Position numbers and translations under genes: made by a program
Assembly (NCBI RefSeq): GCF_001905005.1
Contig: NZ_LWKZ01000003.1
Coordinates: 290,943-332,388 of the forward strand
Origin: Streptomyces sp. CB02923
GTDB lineage: Bacteria; Actinomycetota; Actinomycetes; Streptomycetales; Streptomycetaceae
Reading direction: 5' to 3'
Length of the DNA stretch: 41,446 nucleotides
In this document: one piece after another, positions 34,344 to 41,446 of the stretch
Layout of the letters: each line of letters starts with the position of its first letter
How positions within the stretch are numbered: the stretch's first letter is position 1
Notes under the pieces: model-generated
Database searches by the model: none
Told to the model about the DNA's origin: nothing
Seen by the model: the letters and a program-made list of their open reading frames with translations, nothing else

Positions 34344-35623
34344 CAGTTGGTCCTCCAGACGGCGACACGCCAGCGCGACAGCCAGCCCCACAGCAGACCG
34401 GCCACCAGACCGGCCAGCGCCAGCGCGCCCAGCAGCCACCAGCCGCGGCCCAGACCGAAGGACGCCACGTCCGAGGCGTCCGACGGACCGTCCACGACGT
34501 CGACGGCCAGCTCCACGGGCAGCCCCGGCTCCGTCTTGACCGACGCGGGCGCCGCGAAGGAGTTGCTCAGCTGGAGGCAGACGGTCTCCGGCGCGTCCTT
34601 CGCGTCACCGTCGGCGTTCTTCAGCGGCGCCTTCGGGTAGCGCAGCCCGGACGAGATGACGTCGGTGCGCCCGTCGCCCGCCTCCGAACCGCGCACGATC
34701 TCCCGGCCGTGCACGGTCGAGGCCCGCAGCAGGACGCCGTAGTCGTTGCCGACGGCGCGGTCGGCGCCGATGCTCACCGAAGCCCGCAGTTCCTGACCCG
34801 GCCGTACGTCCACCCGGTACCAGCGGTGCTCGGCGAACTTCTCCCGGTCGCTGTACAGGCCCGGCTTGAGCACCGGAGCCTTGGCGCACTGGTCCGCGCC
34901 CTGCGTCGCCACCGGAGTCACCACCGGATCGGCCGCACGGTCCACCAACTGGTGCACCCGGTCCCGCAGTTCGCTGGTGTGCTGGACGGAGGTGTACGTG
35001 CCGCCGGTGGCCTCCGCGATGCAGCTGAGCTGCTTGCGGGTCTTCGCGTCCGGCAGCAGACCGAGCGTGTCCACGGTCAGGTGGATGCCCTTGGCGGCGA
35101 TCTCCCGCGCCACCACGCACGGGTCGAGCGGGGCGCAGGTGTCCTCGCCATCCGTGATCAGCACGATCCGGCGGGTCGCGTCACCGCCCTTGAGGTCGTC
35201 GGCCGCGCCCAGCAGGGCCGGGCCGATCGGCGTCCAGCCGGTGGGGGCGAGCGTCGCCACCGCCGTCTTCGCCTCGGTCCGGTCGAGCGGCCCGACCGGG
35301 TAGAGCTGCTTGGTGTCCTTGCACCCGGTCTGCCGGTCCGGTCCCGGATAGTTCGCGCCGAGGGTACGTATACCGAGCTGGACCTCGCCCGGCACCGCGT
35401 CCAGCACCTCGTTGAACGCCTGCTTCGCCGCCGACATGCGGCTCTGCCCGTCGATGTCGCGGGCCCGCATCGAGCCGCTGACGTCGAGCACCAGCTCGAC
35501 CTTGGGGGAGGGCTTCTTCGCATCCGGTTCGTCGGCCGCCGCGGCGGAGGTGGGAAGGAGCCCCACGGCCAGGGCGGCGAGCAGGCCGCACGCCCCGGCC
35601 GCCAGCCGTTTTCTTGTGATCAT
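34343..35623 (-). CDS. VWA-domain secreted membrane-anchored protein
   Basis: 426 residues. Signal peptide MITRKRLAAGACGLLAALAV, then a von Willebrand factor A domain (about 41-215) with the full MIDAS start DVSGS (Asp47), the Thr of GWTPIGPAL and Asp in VLITDGEDTC, so it should bind a metal ion. A beta-rich region follows, then one membrane helix near the end (WWLLGALALAGLVAGLLWGW) and a short basic tail. ATG at 35623 chosen at the signal peptide. Likely an extracellular protein-binding module; the partner may be the downstream coupled gene. Confidence 0.8.
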   Translation of the reverse strand: MITRKRLAAGACGLLAALAVGLLPTSAAAADEPDAKKPSPKVELVLDVSGSMRARDIDGQSRMSAAKQAFNEVLDAVPGEVQLGIRTLGANYPGPDRQTGCKDTKQLYPVGPLDRTEAKTAVATLAPTGWTPIGPALLGAADDLKGGDATRRIVLITDGEDTCAPLDPCVVAREIAAKGIHLTVDTLGLLPDAKTRKQLSCIAEATGGTYTSVQHTSELRDRVHQLVDRAADPVVTPVATQGADQCAKAPVLKPGLYSDREKFAEHRWYRVDVRPGQELRASVSIGADRAVGNDYGVLLRASTVHGREIVRGSEAGDGRTDVISSGLRYPKAPLKNADGDAKDAPETVCLQLSNSFAAPASVKTEPGLPVELAVDVVDGPSDASDVASFGLGRGWWLLGALALAGLVAGLLWGWLSRWRVAVWRTN

Positions 35624-35723
35624 CGCCGGATCGTAGTGAGGATCCGGCTCCGGTTCCAAAACGAGGCTTCACGGGAGGTGCTGATGGGGCGCCAGGGCCG
35701 CGGCAGCCGCCCGCGGACAGCAG

Positions 35724-35764
35724 CCGGCCGCCCCGGCGAACCGTGAGGTCACCGGGGCGGCCGG
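35724..35764. terminator. Terminator hairpin downstream of the DNRLRE-like gene
   Basis: A perfect 13-bp stem, CCGGCCGCCCCGG against CCGGGGCGGCCGG, with a 15-nt loop, 16 nt past the leftward stop at 35780. Confidence 0.75.
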
Positions 35765-35779
35765 GGAAACGCGGTGGAC

Positions 35780-36592
35780 TCAGCCCCTGGTCCAGGTGAC
35801 GTCCAGCTTGGCGGTGCTCGGAGCGAACTTCTTCCACGCGTAGGTGTCGTTCTCGTTCGCGGCCCGCAGCCCCAGGGTCATGTCCGCCCAGTTGTTGGCC
35901 TTCGCCGTACGGGCGTTGCCGGTGACGTTGAAGGACAGGTCACCGGCCGGGCAGCGCCTGTCGTGGCCCTTCGCCTCGTTGACCGTGTCCAGCAGCTTGT
36001 ACCATCTCGGCTGCTTGTTCCAGGTCGTGCTCTTGTAGGCCCGGCCGGTGTCCCACAGCTGGACGGGCCGCTTGGCGCACGACCAGGAGTAGGTGTTCCT
36101 GATCCGGAACCTGGCACTCTCGATCTTTCCGGTCCGCTGCAGATCCCTGGTGCCCATGGTGATGAACGAGCGCCAGGTGCCGCCCGTCTGGCTCTCGTGG
36201 CCGACGCGCGCCACGTCCCCCGTCTTCGCCCAGTAGGACGTGTCGGGATACCTCTTGTTGACGCTGGTCCACAGGCCCACGGGGCCCCGCGGGGTGCGCG
36301 GCCCGGAAAGGCTCTGCTCGGTGGTGTACGTGCCGGACGGGTTGGCGTACACACGCGCGGTGTCGGTGCGCTGCGACTGCACCTCCACCCGCTGACCGGA
36401 ATCGGCCGCCTTCTCGGAGGCCTGCCGGAACTCGGCCTGCTGCGCCGCCGACTGCCGTGACTTCGTGTCGTGGGCGTCGGAACCCGCCGCCCATGCTGTG
36501 GGAACGGCCAGTCCGCCGACGACGCCGCAGACCAGTACGGGATACCACGGGCCGGACGGTCTCCAGCCGGTGAGGGAACGGGATGTGGGCAT
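35780..36592 (-). CDS. Secreted protein related to the N-terminus of DNRLRE/RHS-type proteins
   Basis: 270 residues with a signal peptide (PVLVCGVVGGLAVPTAWAAG), then VQSQRTDTARVYANPSGTYTTEQS. This resembles the start of very large Streptomyces secreted proteins carrying LamG, DNRLRE or RHS repeats. The rest (SYWAKTGDVARVGHE to TYAWKKFAPSTAKLDVTW) looks like one beta-sandwich DNRLRE-type unit with RFRIRNTYSWSCAKRPVQLW. The large relatives have 1000-2500 residues, so this is either a minimal stand-alone version or the product of an internal deletion. The ATG at 36592 has GAGAGG six nt upstream. Cell-wall or matrix role is a guess. Confidence 0.55.
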   Translation of the reverse strand: MPTSRSLTGWRPSGPWYPVLVCGVVGGLAVPTAWAAGSDAHDTKSRQSAAQQAEFRQASEKAADSGQRVEVQSQRTDTARVYANPSGTYTTEQSLSGPRTPRGPVGLWTSVNKRYPDTSYWAKTGDVARVGHESQTGGTWRSFITMGTRDLQRTGKIESARFRIRNTYSWSCAKRPVQLWDTGRAYKSTTWNKQPRWYKLLDTVNEAKGHDRRCPAGDLSFNVTGNARTAKANNWADMTLGLRAANENDTYAWKKFAPSTAKLDVTWTRG

Positions 36593-36842
36593 TGCGCACC
36601 TCTCATTGCCGGGAGGGGCCGAACGTACAAGGGCCCGCCACCGCCGCCCGCACGCCGCGCCGCCCCTGCGCCCGACCGGGGACGCCACCCACCCGGTAAT
36701 TCACTCGTTCGTCGGAACGGCGAGGACGGGAGGTGACGGCAGACGGGTGGTGTCGGACGTACGGCGGGTGCAGCCGGGCGTACGGCGGGTGCTGCCGGAC
36801 CGGCGGCGGGCGGCGTCGGCTTCCCTACGCGGCTCCCCGCGC

Positions 36843-38345
36843 TTACGCGGCTCGCCCCTCCCGCGCCCGCTGCGCGTCCCGCTCGCGCGCCGCGGCGGCG
36901 ATGTTGCGCGCCATCCCGCCGAACACCAGCGTGTGGAACGGCGCGACACTCCACCAGTACGCGTGACCCGCCAGCCCGTGCGGATGGAACACCGCCCGCT
37001 GCAGGTAGACCGTACGGCCCGCCTTGTCCCGGGCGGCCCGCAGCTCCAGCCACGCGAGGCCGGGCAGCCGCATCTCCGCACGCAGCCGCAGCAGCCGCCC
37101 CCGCTCGATCTCCTCGACCCGCCAGAAGTCCAGCGAGTCCCCGGCACGCAGCCGCTGGGCGTCCCGCCGCCCCCGGCGCAGCCCGACGCCGCCCGCCAGC
37201 CGGTCCAGCCACCCCCGCAGGGACCAGGCGAGCGGGAAGGAATACCAGCCGTTCTCACCGCCGATGCCCTCGACGACCTCCCACAGCGCCTCCGGCGAGG
37301 CATCCACCGCGCGTGCCCGGCGGTCCGTGTAGAGACTGCCGCCCGCCCAGTCCGGATCGGTCGGCAGCGGGTCGCTGGGGGCACCGGGCACCGAGGCCGA
37401 CGACCAGCGGGTGGCGACCCGCGCCTCCCGTACGCGCCGCAGCGCCAGCTCCACCGCCCGGTCGAAGCCCGTCAGCCCGCCGGGCGGATCCGGCACGTAC
37501 CGCGCGATGTCGTGCTCCGCGGCCACCGCCTCGTGGCGCAGCGACTCCGCCAGCGGCCGGGCGATGCCCGCCGGCACGGGCGTCACCAGCCCCACCCAGT
37601 GGCTGGACAGCCCCGGCGTGAGCACCGGCACCTGCACGATCAGCCGGCGGGGGAGCGCCGCCACCCGCGCGTAGCGCTGCATCATCTGCCGGTACGTCAG
37701 CACATCGGGCCCGCCGACGTCGAAGCCCCGGTTCACCGACTCCGGCAGCGCCGCGCACCCCACCAGGTAGTGCAGCACGTCCCGTACCGCCAGCGGCTGG
37801 ATACGGGTACGCACCCAGCTCGGCGTCACCATGACCGGCAGCCGCTCGGTCAGATACCGCAGCATCTCGAAGGACGCCGAGCCCGAACCCATGATCACGG
37901 CGGCCCGCAGCACCGCGGTCGGCACCCCGGACTCCAGCAGGATGCGGCCCACCTCGTCCCGCGACCGCAGATGCGGCGAGAGCCGGTCCCGGTCGACGCC
38001 CTCCGGCACCGGACCGCCCAGATAGACGATCCGCCGCACCCCCGCCTTCCGCGCGCACGCGGCGAAGGTACGGGCCGCCCGGCGGTCGGTGTCCTCGAAG
38101 TCCCGGCCCGAACCCAGCGCGTGCACCAGGTAGTAGGCGACCCCGACGCCCTCCAGCGCCGCCGTGAGCGACTCCGCGTCCGTGACGTCGCCCCGCACCG
38201 TCTCCACCTGCCCCGACCAGGGATGGTCCCGCAGCTTGCCCGGCGTACGCGCCAGACACCGCACCGGATACCCCGCCGCCAGCAGCTCCGGCACCAGCCG
38301 CCCGCCGATGTACCCGGTCGCCCCGGTCACCAGACACCGTTCCAC
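36843..38345 (-). CDS. SDR-family NAD(P)-binding protein with C-terminal DUF2867
   Basis: 500 residues. The first ~300 are an atypical/extended SDR (NmrA-like): CLVTGATGYIGGRLVPELL is the nucleotide site, followed by VETVRGDVTDAESL and AYYLVHALG. Residues ~320-490 match DUF2867 (LYTDRRARAVDASPEALWEVVEGIGGENGWY, FWRVEEIERGRLLRLRAEM), a START-like domain. The fusion is common in Actinobacteria; the substrate is not known, and a role in lipid or quinone metabolism is only suggested by the lipid-binding fold. GTG at 38345 has GGAGG six nt upstream. Between this gene's stop and 36592 there are two copies of GTACGGCGGGTGC. Confidence 0.8.
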   Translation of the reverse strand: MERCLVTGATGYIGGRLVPELLAAGYPVRCLARTPGKLRDHPWSGQVETVRGDVTDAESLTAALEGVGVAYYLVHALGSGRDFEDTDRRAARTFAACARKAGVRRIVYLGGPVPEGVDRDRLSPHLRSRDEVGRILLESGVPTAVLRAAVIMGSGSASFEMLRYLTERLPVMVTPSWVRTRIQPLAVRDVLHYLVGCAALPESVNRGFDVGGPDVLTYRQMMQRYARVAALPRRLIVQVPVLTPGLSSHWVGLVTPVPAGIARPLAESLRHEAVAAEHDIARYVPDPPGGLTGFDRAVELALRRVREARVATRWSSASVPGAPSDPLPTDPDWAGGSLYTDRRARAVDASPEALWEVVEGIGGENGWYSFPLAWSLRGWLDRLAGGVGLRRGRRDAQRLRAGDSLDFWRVEEIERGRLLRLRAEMRLPGLAWLELRAARDKAGRTVYLQRAVFHPHGLAGHAYWWSVAPFHTLVFGGMARNIAAAARERDAQRAREGRAA

Positions 38346-38746
38346 GCCACGCCTCCCTTAGCCGTCCCAGGCCCGTACCGGTACCCGCACCGGCACCGAT
38401 GACCCACGCCGCGAGGGCTGGGGCTGCCCCCTCCACCGGATCGGGGGCCTGCCGGATGGGCGAAACCCCGGCGCCGACGGCGCCATGATCAGCACCGCCG
38501 CGCGTGGCGGTCGGGTCCGCAGACCCGGGGAATCGACTGGTCCAGGCCATTCCGGAAAAGGGGCGCCGAACTTCACCGTAAACAGTTGGCCGCGGTTCTG
38601 TTGATTTCACCTTCGATCACCAGTCTTGTCATGCACGGGCCTCGCCACGAGAGTTCTCCTCGAATGCGGGCCGGTCCCCCACACCGGTCCGCATTCCTTC
38701 CCCCTCGCCGGGCCGCGGTCAGCGGCCTCTCGGAAATGGAGACACC
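38346..38746. other. Intergenic region between divergent genes
   Basis: About 400 nt without a convincing gene. It must contain the promoters of the SDR gene and the protease. The stretch 38578-38635 is AT-richer and includes TTGATT at 38600, a possible -35 box for the protease, but no firm -10 is seen. A small GGGTCCGCAGACCC hairpin lies near 38514. Confidence 0.4.
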
Positions 38747-39940
38747 GTGCTGCGTCCACGCGCAATCCTGGTATCCGGCGCCGCTACGGCGGCCCTGCTC
38801 ATGTCGGCAGGTGCGGTAACGGCCCACGGCGCTCCCCCGGCCGATTCCGCCACCGGACCGGGGCACTACCAGAAGCAGCTGGTCCGGGCCCTCGCCGACT
38901 CACTCGGCATCGACGACACCATCGCCGTACGAAGACTGGACTCGCAGGCCGCCCAGCAGAAATCGCTGCAATCCTCGGGCGCGGACACGCGAGGCGCCTT
39001 CTTCGACGCCAAGGGCAAGCTCACGGTCAACGTCACGGCCCGGCAGGCGGCCCATGACGTCGAAGCCGCCGGCCTCACGGCACGCGTCGTCCGGCACACC
39101 GCCGACGAGCTGGACGGGATCAAGGCAGCGCTCGACAAGGCGGCCGCCCGCCACCTGCCCGCCGGCGTACAGGGCTGGGGTGTGGAGCCCGCGTCGAACC
39201 AGGTCGTCGTCCGGCTCAGCGGCGACTCCGCGGCAGCCGACCCGGCATTCCTCCGGCAGGCCGCGTCCTACGGTCCGGCAGTCGCGCTGAAGAGCGGCCA
39301 CGGCGAGGCGGCGACGACCGCCGCCACCGTCTACCCGGGAAGCCGCATGGACTACGGCAACCACTACTGCTCGGTCGGCTTCGGCGCCCGCGACTCCGCC
39401 GGCCGACAGGTCCTGGTCACCGCAGGGCACTGCGTCGAGAACCTGCCGGACCTCACCTACGACGGAACCCACTTCGCCAAGGGCATCACGACCCGCTTCC
39501 AGCACGGCCGGAACAGCATCGACATGGGGCTGGCCGCCGTCGACCCCGGCACGGCCATCGCCCCCCGGATAGGTACGTGGGGCAACGGCGGCGAGGTCGC
39601 CGTCAAGGGCAGCCGACGCGCACCGGTCGGCTCGGACATCTGCAAATCCGGCGCCACCTCACGCTGGACCTGCGGATCCATCAAGTCCTACAACTACTCG
39701 GTGACCTACTCCGACGAAGGGCAGCCCGACACCCTCGTCTCCCACCTGGGCCTGAGCACCGTGTGCACCCTGGGCGGCGACAGCGGCGGCGCCTGGGTCT
39801 CCGGCAATCAGGGCCAGGGCGTGACCTCCGGCGGCCTCACCGCCAACCGGTGCAACGGTGTGTACGGCGAGGGCACCTCCTACTTCCAGCCCCTCGACGA
39901 CGCACTGAACCACTACGGACTGCGCCTCACCACCGCCTGA
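38747..39940 (+). CDS. Secreted serine protease, streptogrisin/alpha-lytic type (S1 family)
   Basis: 397 residues: signal peptide (LVSGAATAALLMSAGAVTAHGA), a pro-region of about 160 residues that should act as folding chaperone, then a chymotrypsin-fold protease from about ATTAATVYPGSRMDYG. The catalytic triad is His228 (TAGHC), Asp259 (SIDMGLAAV) and Ser346 (LGGDSGGAW), with paired Cys residues as in streptogrisins. GTG at 38747 follows GGAAATGGAGA. Extracellular, self-processing, nutritional or developmental role by family. Nothing odd apart from the single-gene context. Confidence 0.93.
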   Translation: MLRPRAILVSGAATAALLMSAGAVTAHGAPPADSATGPGHYQKQLVRALADSLGIDDTIAVRRLDSQAAQQKSLQSSGADTRGAFFDAKGKLTVNVTARQAAHDVEAAGLTARVVRHTADELDGIKAALDKAAARHLPAGVQGWGVEPASNQVVVRLSGDSAAADPAFLRQAASYGPAVALKSGHGEAATTAATVYPGSRMDYGNHYCSVGFGARDSAGRQVLVTAGHCVENLPDLTYDGTHFAKGITTRFQHGRNSIDMGLAAVDPGTAIAPRIGTWGNGGEVAVKGSRRAPVGSDICKSGATSRWTCGSIKSYNYSVTYSDEGQPDTLVSHLGLSTVCTLGGDSGGAWVSGNQGQGVTSGGLTANRCNGVYGEGTSYFQPLDDALNHYGLRLTTA

Positions 39941-40038
39941 CCGGGCGGTGATGCACACCGCGGTACGGCGGCCGGCTGACGGCGCCCCACCGCACGGCGT
40001 AGGTATACCGTCGGTAACACTCTGCCGATGATCCGCAG

Positions 40039-40077
40039 CGGCAGGACTGCCCTCCCTCCGGAGCGGCAGTCCTGCCG
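40039..40077. terminator. Hairpin between protease and regulator genes
   Basis: A perfect 13-bp stem, CGGCAGGACTGCC against GGCAGTCCTGCCG, with a 13-nt loop. It is 98 nt past the protease stop but only 31 nt before the regulator ATG, so it may terminate the former or lie in the leader of the latter. Confidence 0.65.
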
Positions 40078-40108
40078 ACTTCTTCCGCCGACCGGGAGCA
40101 CCTCGCCG

Positions 40109-41152
40109 ATGAACCCGTCAGATCACCCAGAACCGGCAGCGGAGCCACCGGACGGGGCGGCGGCGTGGGCGGACGGGCCGGACACGCGGCCGGGCAGCTC
40201 GGACACGCGGCCGGAAGGGATATCGGAACGGGCGGGGGAGCCGGTCCACGAAACGTTCGGGGAAGCGTTCCGCCAGGCACTCAAGGCCAGCGGCCTGACC
40301 CTGCAACGGCTGCACCACCACCTCGCCGTACGCGGCATCTCCATCAGCTCCGCGACACTGAGCCACTGGCAGCGTGGCCGCAGCCAGCCCGAGCGCCGGC
40401 AGTCGCTGCGCGCCGTGGGCGAGGTCGAAGCCATCCTCGGCACCGCGCCGGGCGCCCTGCAGAGTCTCCTGAGCCACCGCCGCCCGCGGGGCAATGCCCT
40501 GGTCACGGGGGTCAAGATGGCCGAAGCCCTGTCCCACGTCCACCCGCCCGGCTCCCCGCTGCCGGAAGCGCTCGGCGCCGACGCCTACCGGTTCAACGAG
40601 CACCTGGTCTCCCTCTCCGTCCAGGAAACCGTGCACCTCGACGCCTACGGGTGCATAGCGCGCTACACGGTCAGCAACGTCGTACGGGCCACACGGGACG
40701 GCGTACGCCGGCTGACCGCCCACCACCAGCTGGACGACCCCGACACCCCCTCCGTCCAGGTGACCGTTGACTGCGGGCGCCTGAGCGCCCTGCGGTTCCG
40801 GCAGGAGCTGGGGTCCGCGGTCTTCGACATCGACTTCGGCCGCGCCCTCGGCCGCGGCGAAACCGCGATCATCAACTACACCCTCGACGTCGGCCTCCGC
40901 TGGAAGCCCTCGGAGCACCACGAGCGCACCCTGCCCCTGAGCGTGCGGCAGTACCTCCTGCACATCTACTTCCACCCGCGGCACGTTCCGTCGGCCGCCT
41001 ACGGCTACTACCGGCAGAACACCGGAGCCGACCGGTCCGACATCCGGCCTCTCACCCTGGACGTCTCGCACAGCGTCCACATCCTGCCCGCGAAATGCAG
41101 CGCAGGCGTCTACGGCATCCTCTGGAACGGGCGGCGCGGCGCACCGGGCTGA
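40109..41152 (+). CDS. XRE-type helix-turn-helix protein with unknown C-terminal domain
   Basis: 347 residues. After a Pro/Glu-rich N-terminus, residues ~52-110 form an XRE-like helix-turn-helix (FRQALKASGLTLQRLHHHLA, then ISISSATLSHWQRGRSQPER). The remaining ~200 residues (DAYRFNEHLVSLSVQETVHL to the end) are beta-rich, with DIDFGRALGRGETAIINYTL and a Tyr-rich segment. This architecture recurs in Streptomyces but I know no function. The ATG at 40109 has GGGAG ten nt upstream; the frame is open to 40028 through the hairpin region, which argues against the earlier start. Confidence 0.72.
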   Translation: MNPSDHPEPAAEPPDGAAAWADGPDTRPGSSDTRPEGISERAGEPVHETFGEAFRQALKASGLTLQRLHHHLAVRGISISSATLSHWQRGRSQPERRQSLRAVGEVEAILGTAPGALQSLLSHRRPRGNALVTGVKMAEALSHVHPPGSPLPEALGADAYRFNEHLVSLSVQETVHLDAYGCIARYTVSNVVRATRDGVRRLTAHHQLDDPDTPSVQVTVDCGRLSALRFRQELGSAVFDIDFGRALGRGETAIINYTLDVGLRWKPSEHHERTLPLSVRQYLLHIYFHPRHVPSAAYGYYRQNTGADRSDIRPLTLDVSHSVHILPAKCSAGVYGILWNGRRGAPG

Positions 41153-41446
41153 TCCGACCATCGAATCGGCGCCCGGCGTGGGGGTGGAGGGGGGCGTCTC
41201 CAGCCCCCGGCCTTCGTGTAGTGTTCTCCGAGTTGCCACGGAGCCGACAGGAACCGCGGCAGCCCCTCACGCCACACCGGCGGCACCATCACCACTGCAC
41301 GGCCCTCGAACGGGATGAATTTCGGCATGCCGAAATTCAGAACCGCGACTCGATTAGCAGTCACCGGGGAAAACCGCTAAAGTAGTGATCACGCCGGAAG
41401 GCGCGAAACAAACCCGCTCCAACAGGGGCCGGAAACGGAAAGCGGA
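41153..41446. other. Non-coding right edge with palindrome and possible promoter
   Basis: No convincing gene in these 294 nt. Besides the palindrome at 41316-41339 there is a possible rightward promoter: TTAGCA (41354-41359), an 18-nt spacer and TAAAGT (41378-41383). The 8-nt palindrome GTGATCAC follows (41385-41392), overlapping a small GCC-GGAA-GGC hairpin. The controlled gene would begin beyond the window. Confidence 0.4.
41316..41339. promoter_or_regulatory. Perfect 24-nt palindrome, candidate operator
   Basis: Each half is TGAATTTCGGCA or its complement, meeting at the centre CATG, with no mismatch and no loop. Such symmetry and AT content in this GC-rich setting suggest a dimeric regulator binding site about 39 nt upstream of the -10-like TAAAGT. 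Confidence 0.6.

Noticed and set aside
41110..41364. Leftward 84-codon frame starting in the palindrome
   Set aside because: It runs into the 3' end of the XRE-type gene, has a poly-proline tail, no domain and no ribosome site.

Overview
The window reads as high-GC actinomycete DNA, almost certainly Streptomyces. Third-codon GC bias is extreme, many genes start with GTG behind GGAGG-type sites, DmdR/IdeR iron boxes are present, and DUF2637, streptogrisin-like protease and FUSC genes are typical of the genus. No rRNA, tRNA, CRISPR or intact insertion sequence was seen. The mix of biosynthetic genes, gene remnants and low-complexity repeats fits an accessory or chromosome-arm region.

The left part (1-3.2 kb) holds a DUF2637 membrane protein with 21-nt in-frame repeats, then two broken genes pointing at each other (an Lrp/AsnC regulator and a drug-efflux MFS transporter). 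After these comes the most striking item: a 26-residue precursor peptide ending in AWYIWY, followed 49 nt later by a divergent cytochrome P450. The core equals the hexapeptide of tryptorubin A, so this is a minimal atropopeptide (P450-crosslinked RiPP) locus.

From 3.2 to 12 kb lies a patchwork rich in iron enzymes. It contains an Fe(II)/2-oxoglutarate oxygenase with a small secreted protein, a FUSC membrane protein, a heme-oxygenase-like diiron protein converging on a CDGSH Fe-S protein and a HemK-like methyltransferase, a YbdK-type carboxylate-amine ligase, a second 2OG dioxygenase (PF10014-like), and a divergent GT1 glycosyltransferase.

From 12.2 to 33.5 kb is a catechol siderophore system. 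dhbA-dhbC-dhbE-dhbB plus a free-standing aryl carrier protein make and activate 2,3-dihydroxybenzoate. A two-module NRPS (C-A-T-C-A-T-TE) joins it to a probable basic amino acid and to threonine, and its thioesterase probably releases a cyclised oligomer, as in griseobactin/streptobactin. An MFS exporter follows the NRPS. Uptake uses a lipoprotein binding protein, a fused FecCD permease and an ATPase, with a Fes-like esterase for iron release. Four iron boxes sit in the three divergent promoter regions and tie the set to iron repression. An M20 amidohydrolase shares one of these regions.

The right part (33.5-41.4 kb) carries a VWA-domain/membrane protein pair, a secreted protein related to DNRLRE-type proteins, an SDR/DUF2867 oxidoreductase, a streptogrisin-type protease and an XRE-type regulator. 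It ends in non-coding DNA with a perfect 24-nt palindrome and a possible rightward promoter.
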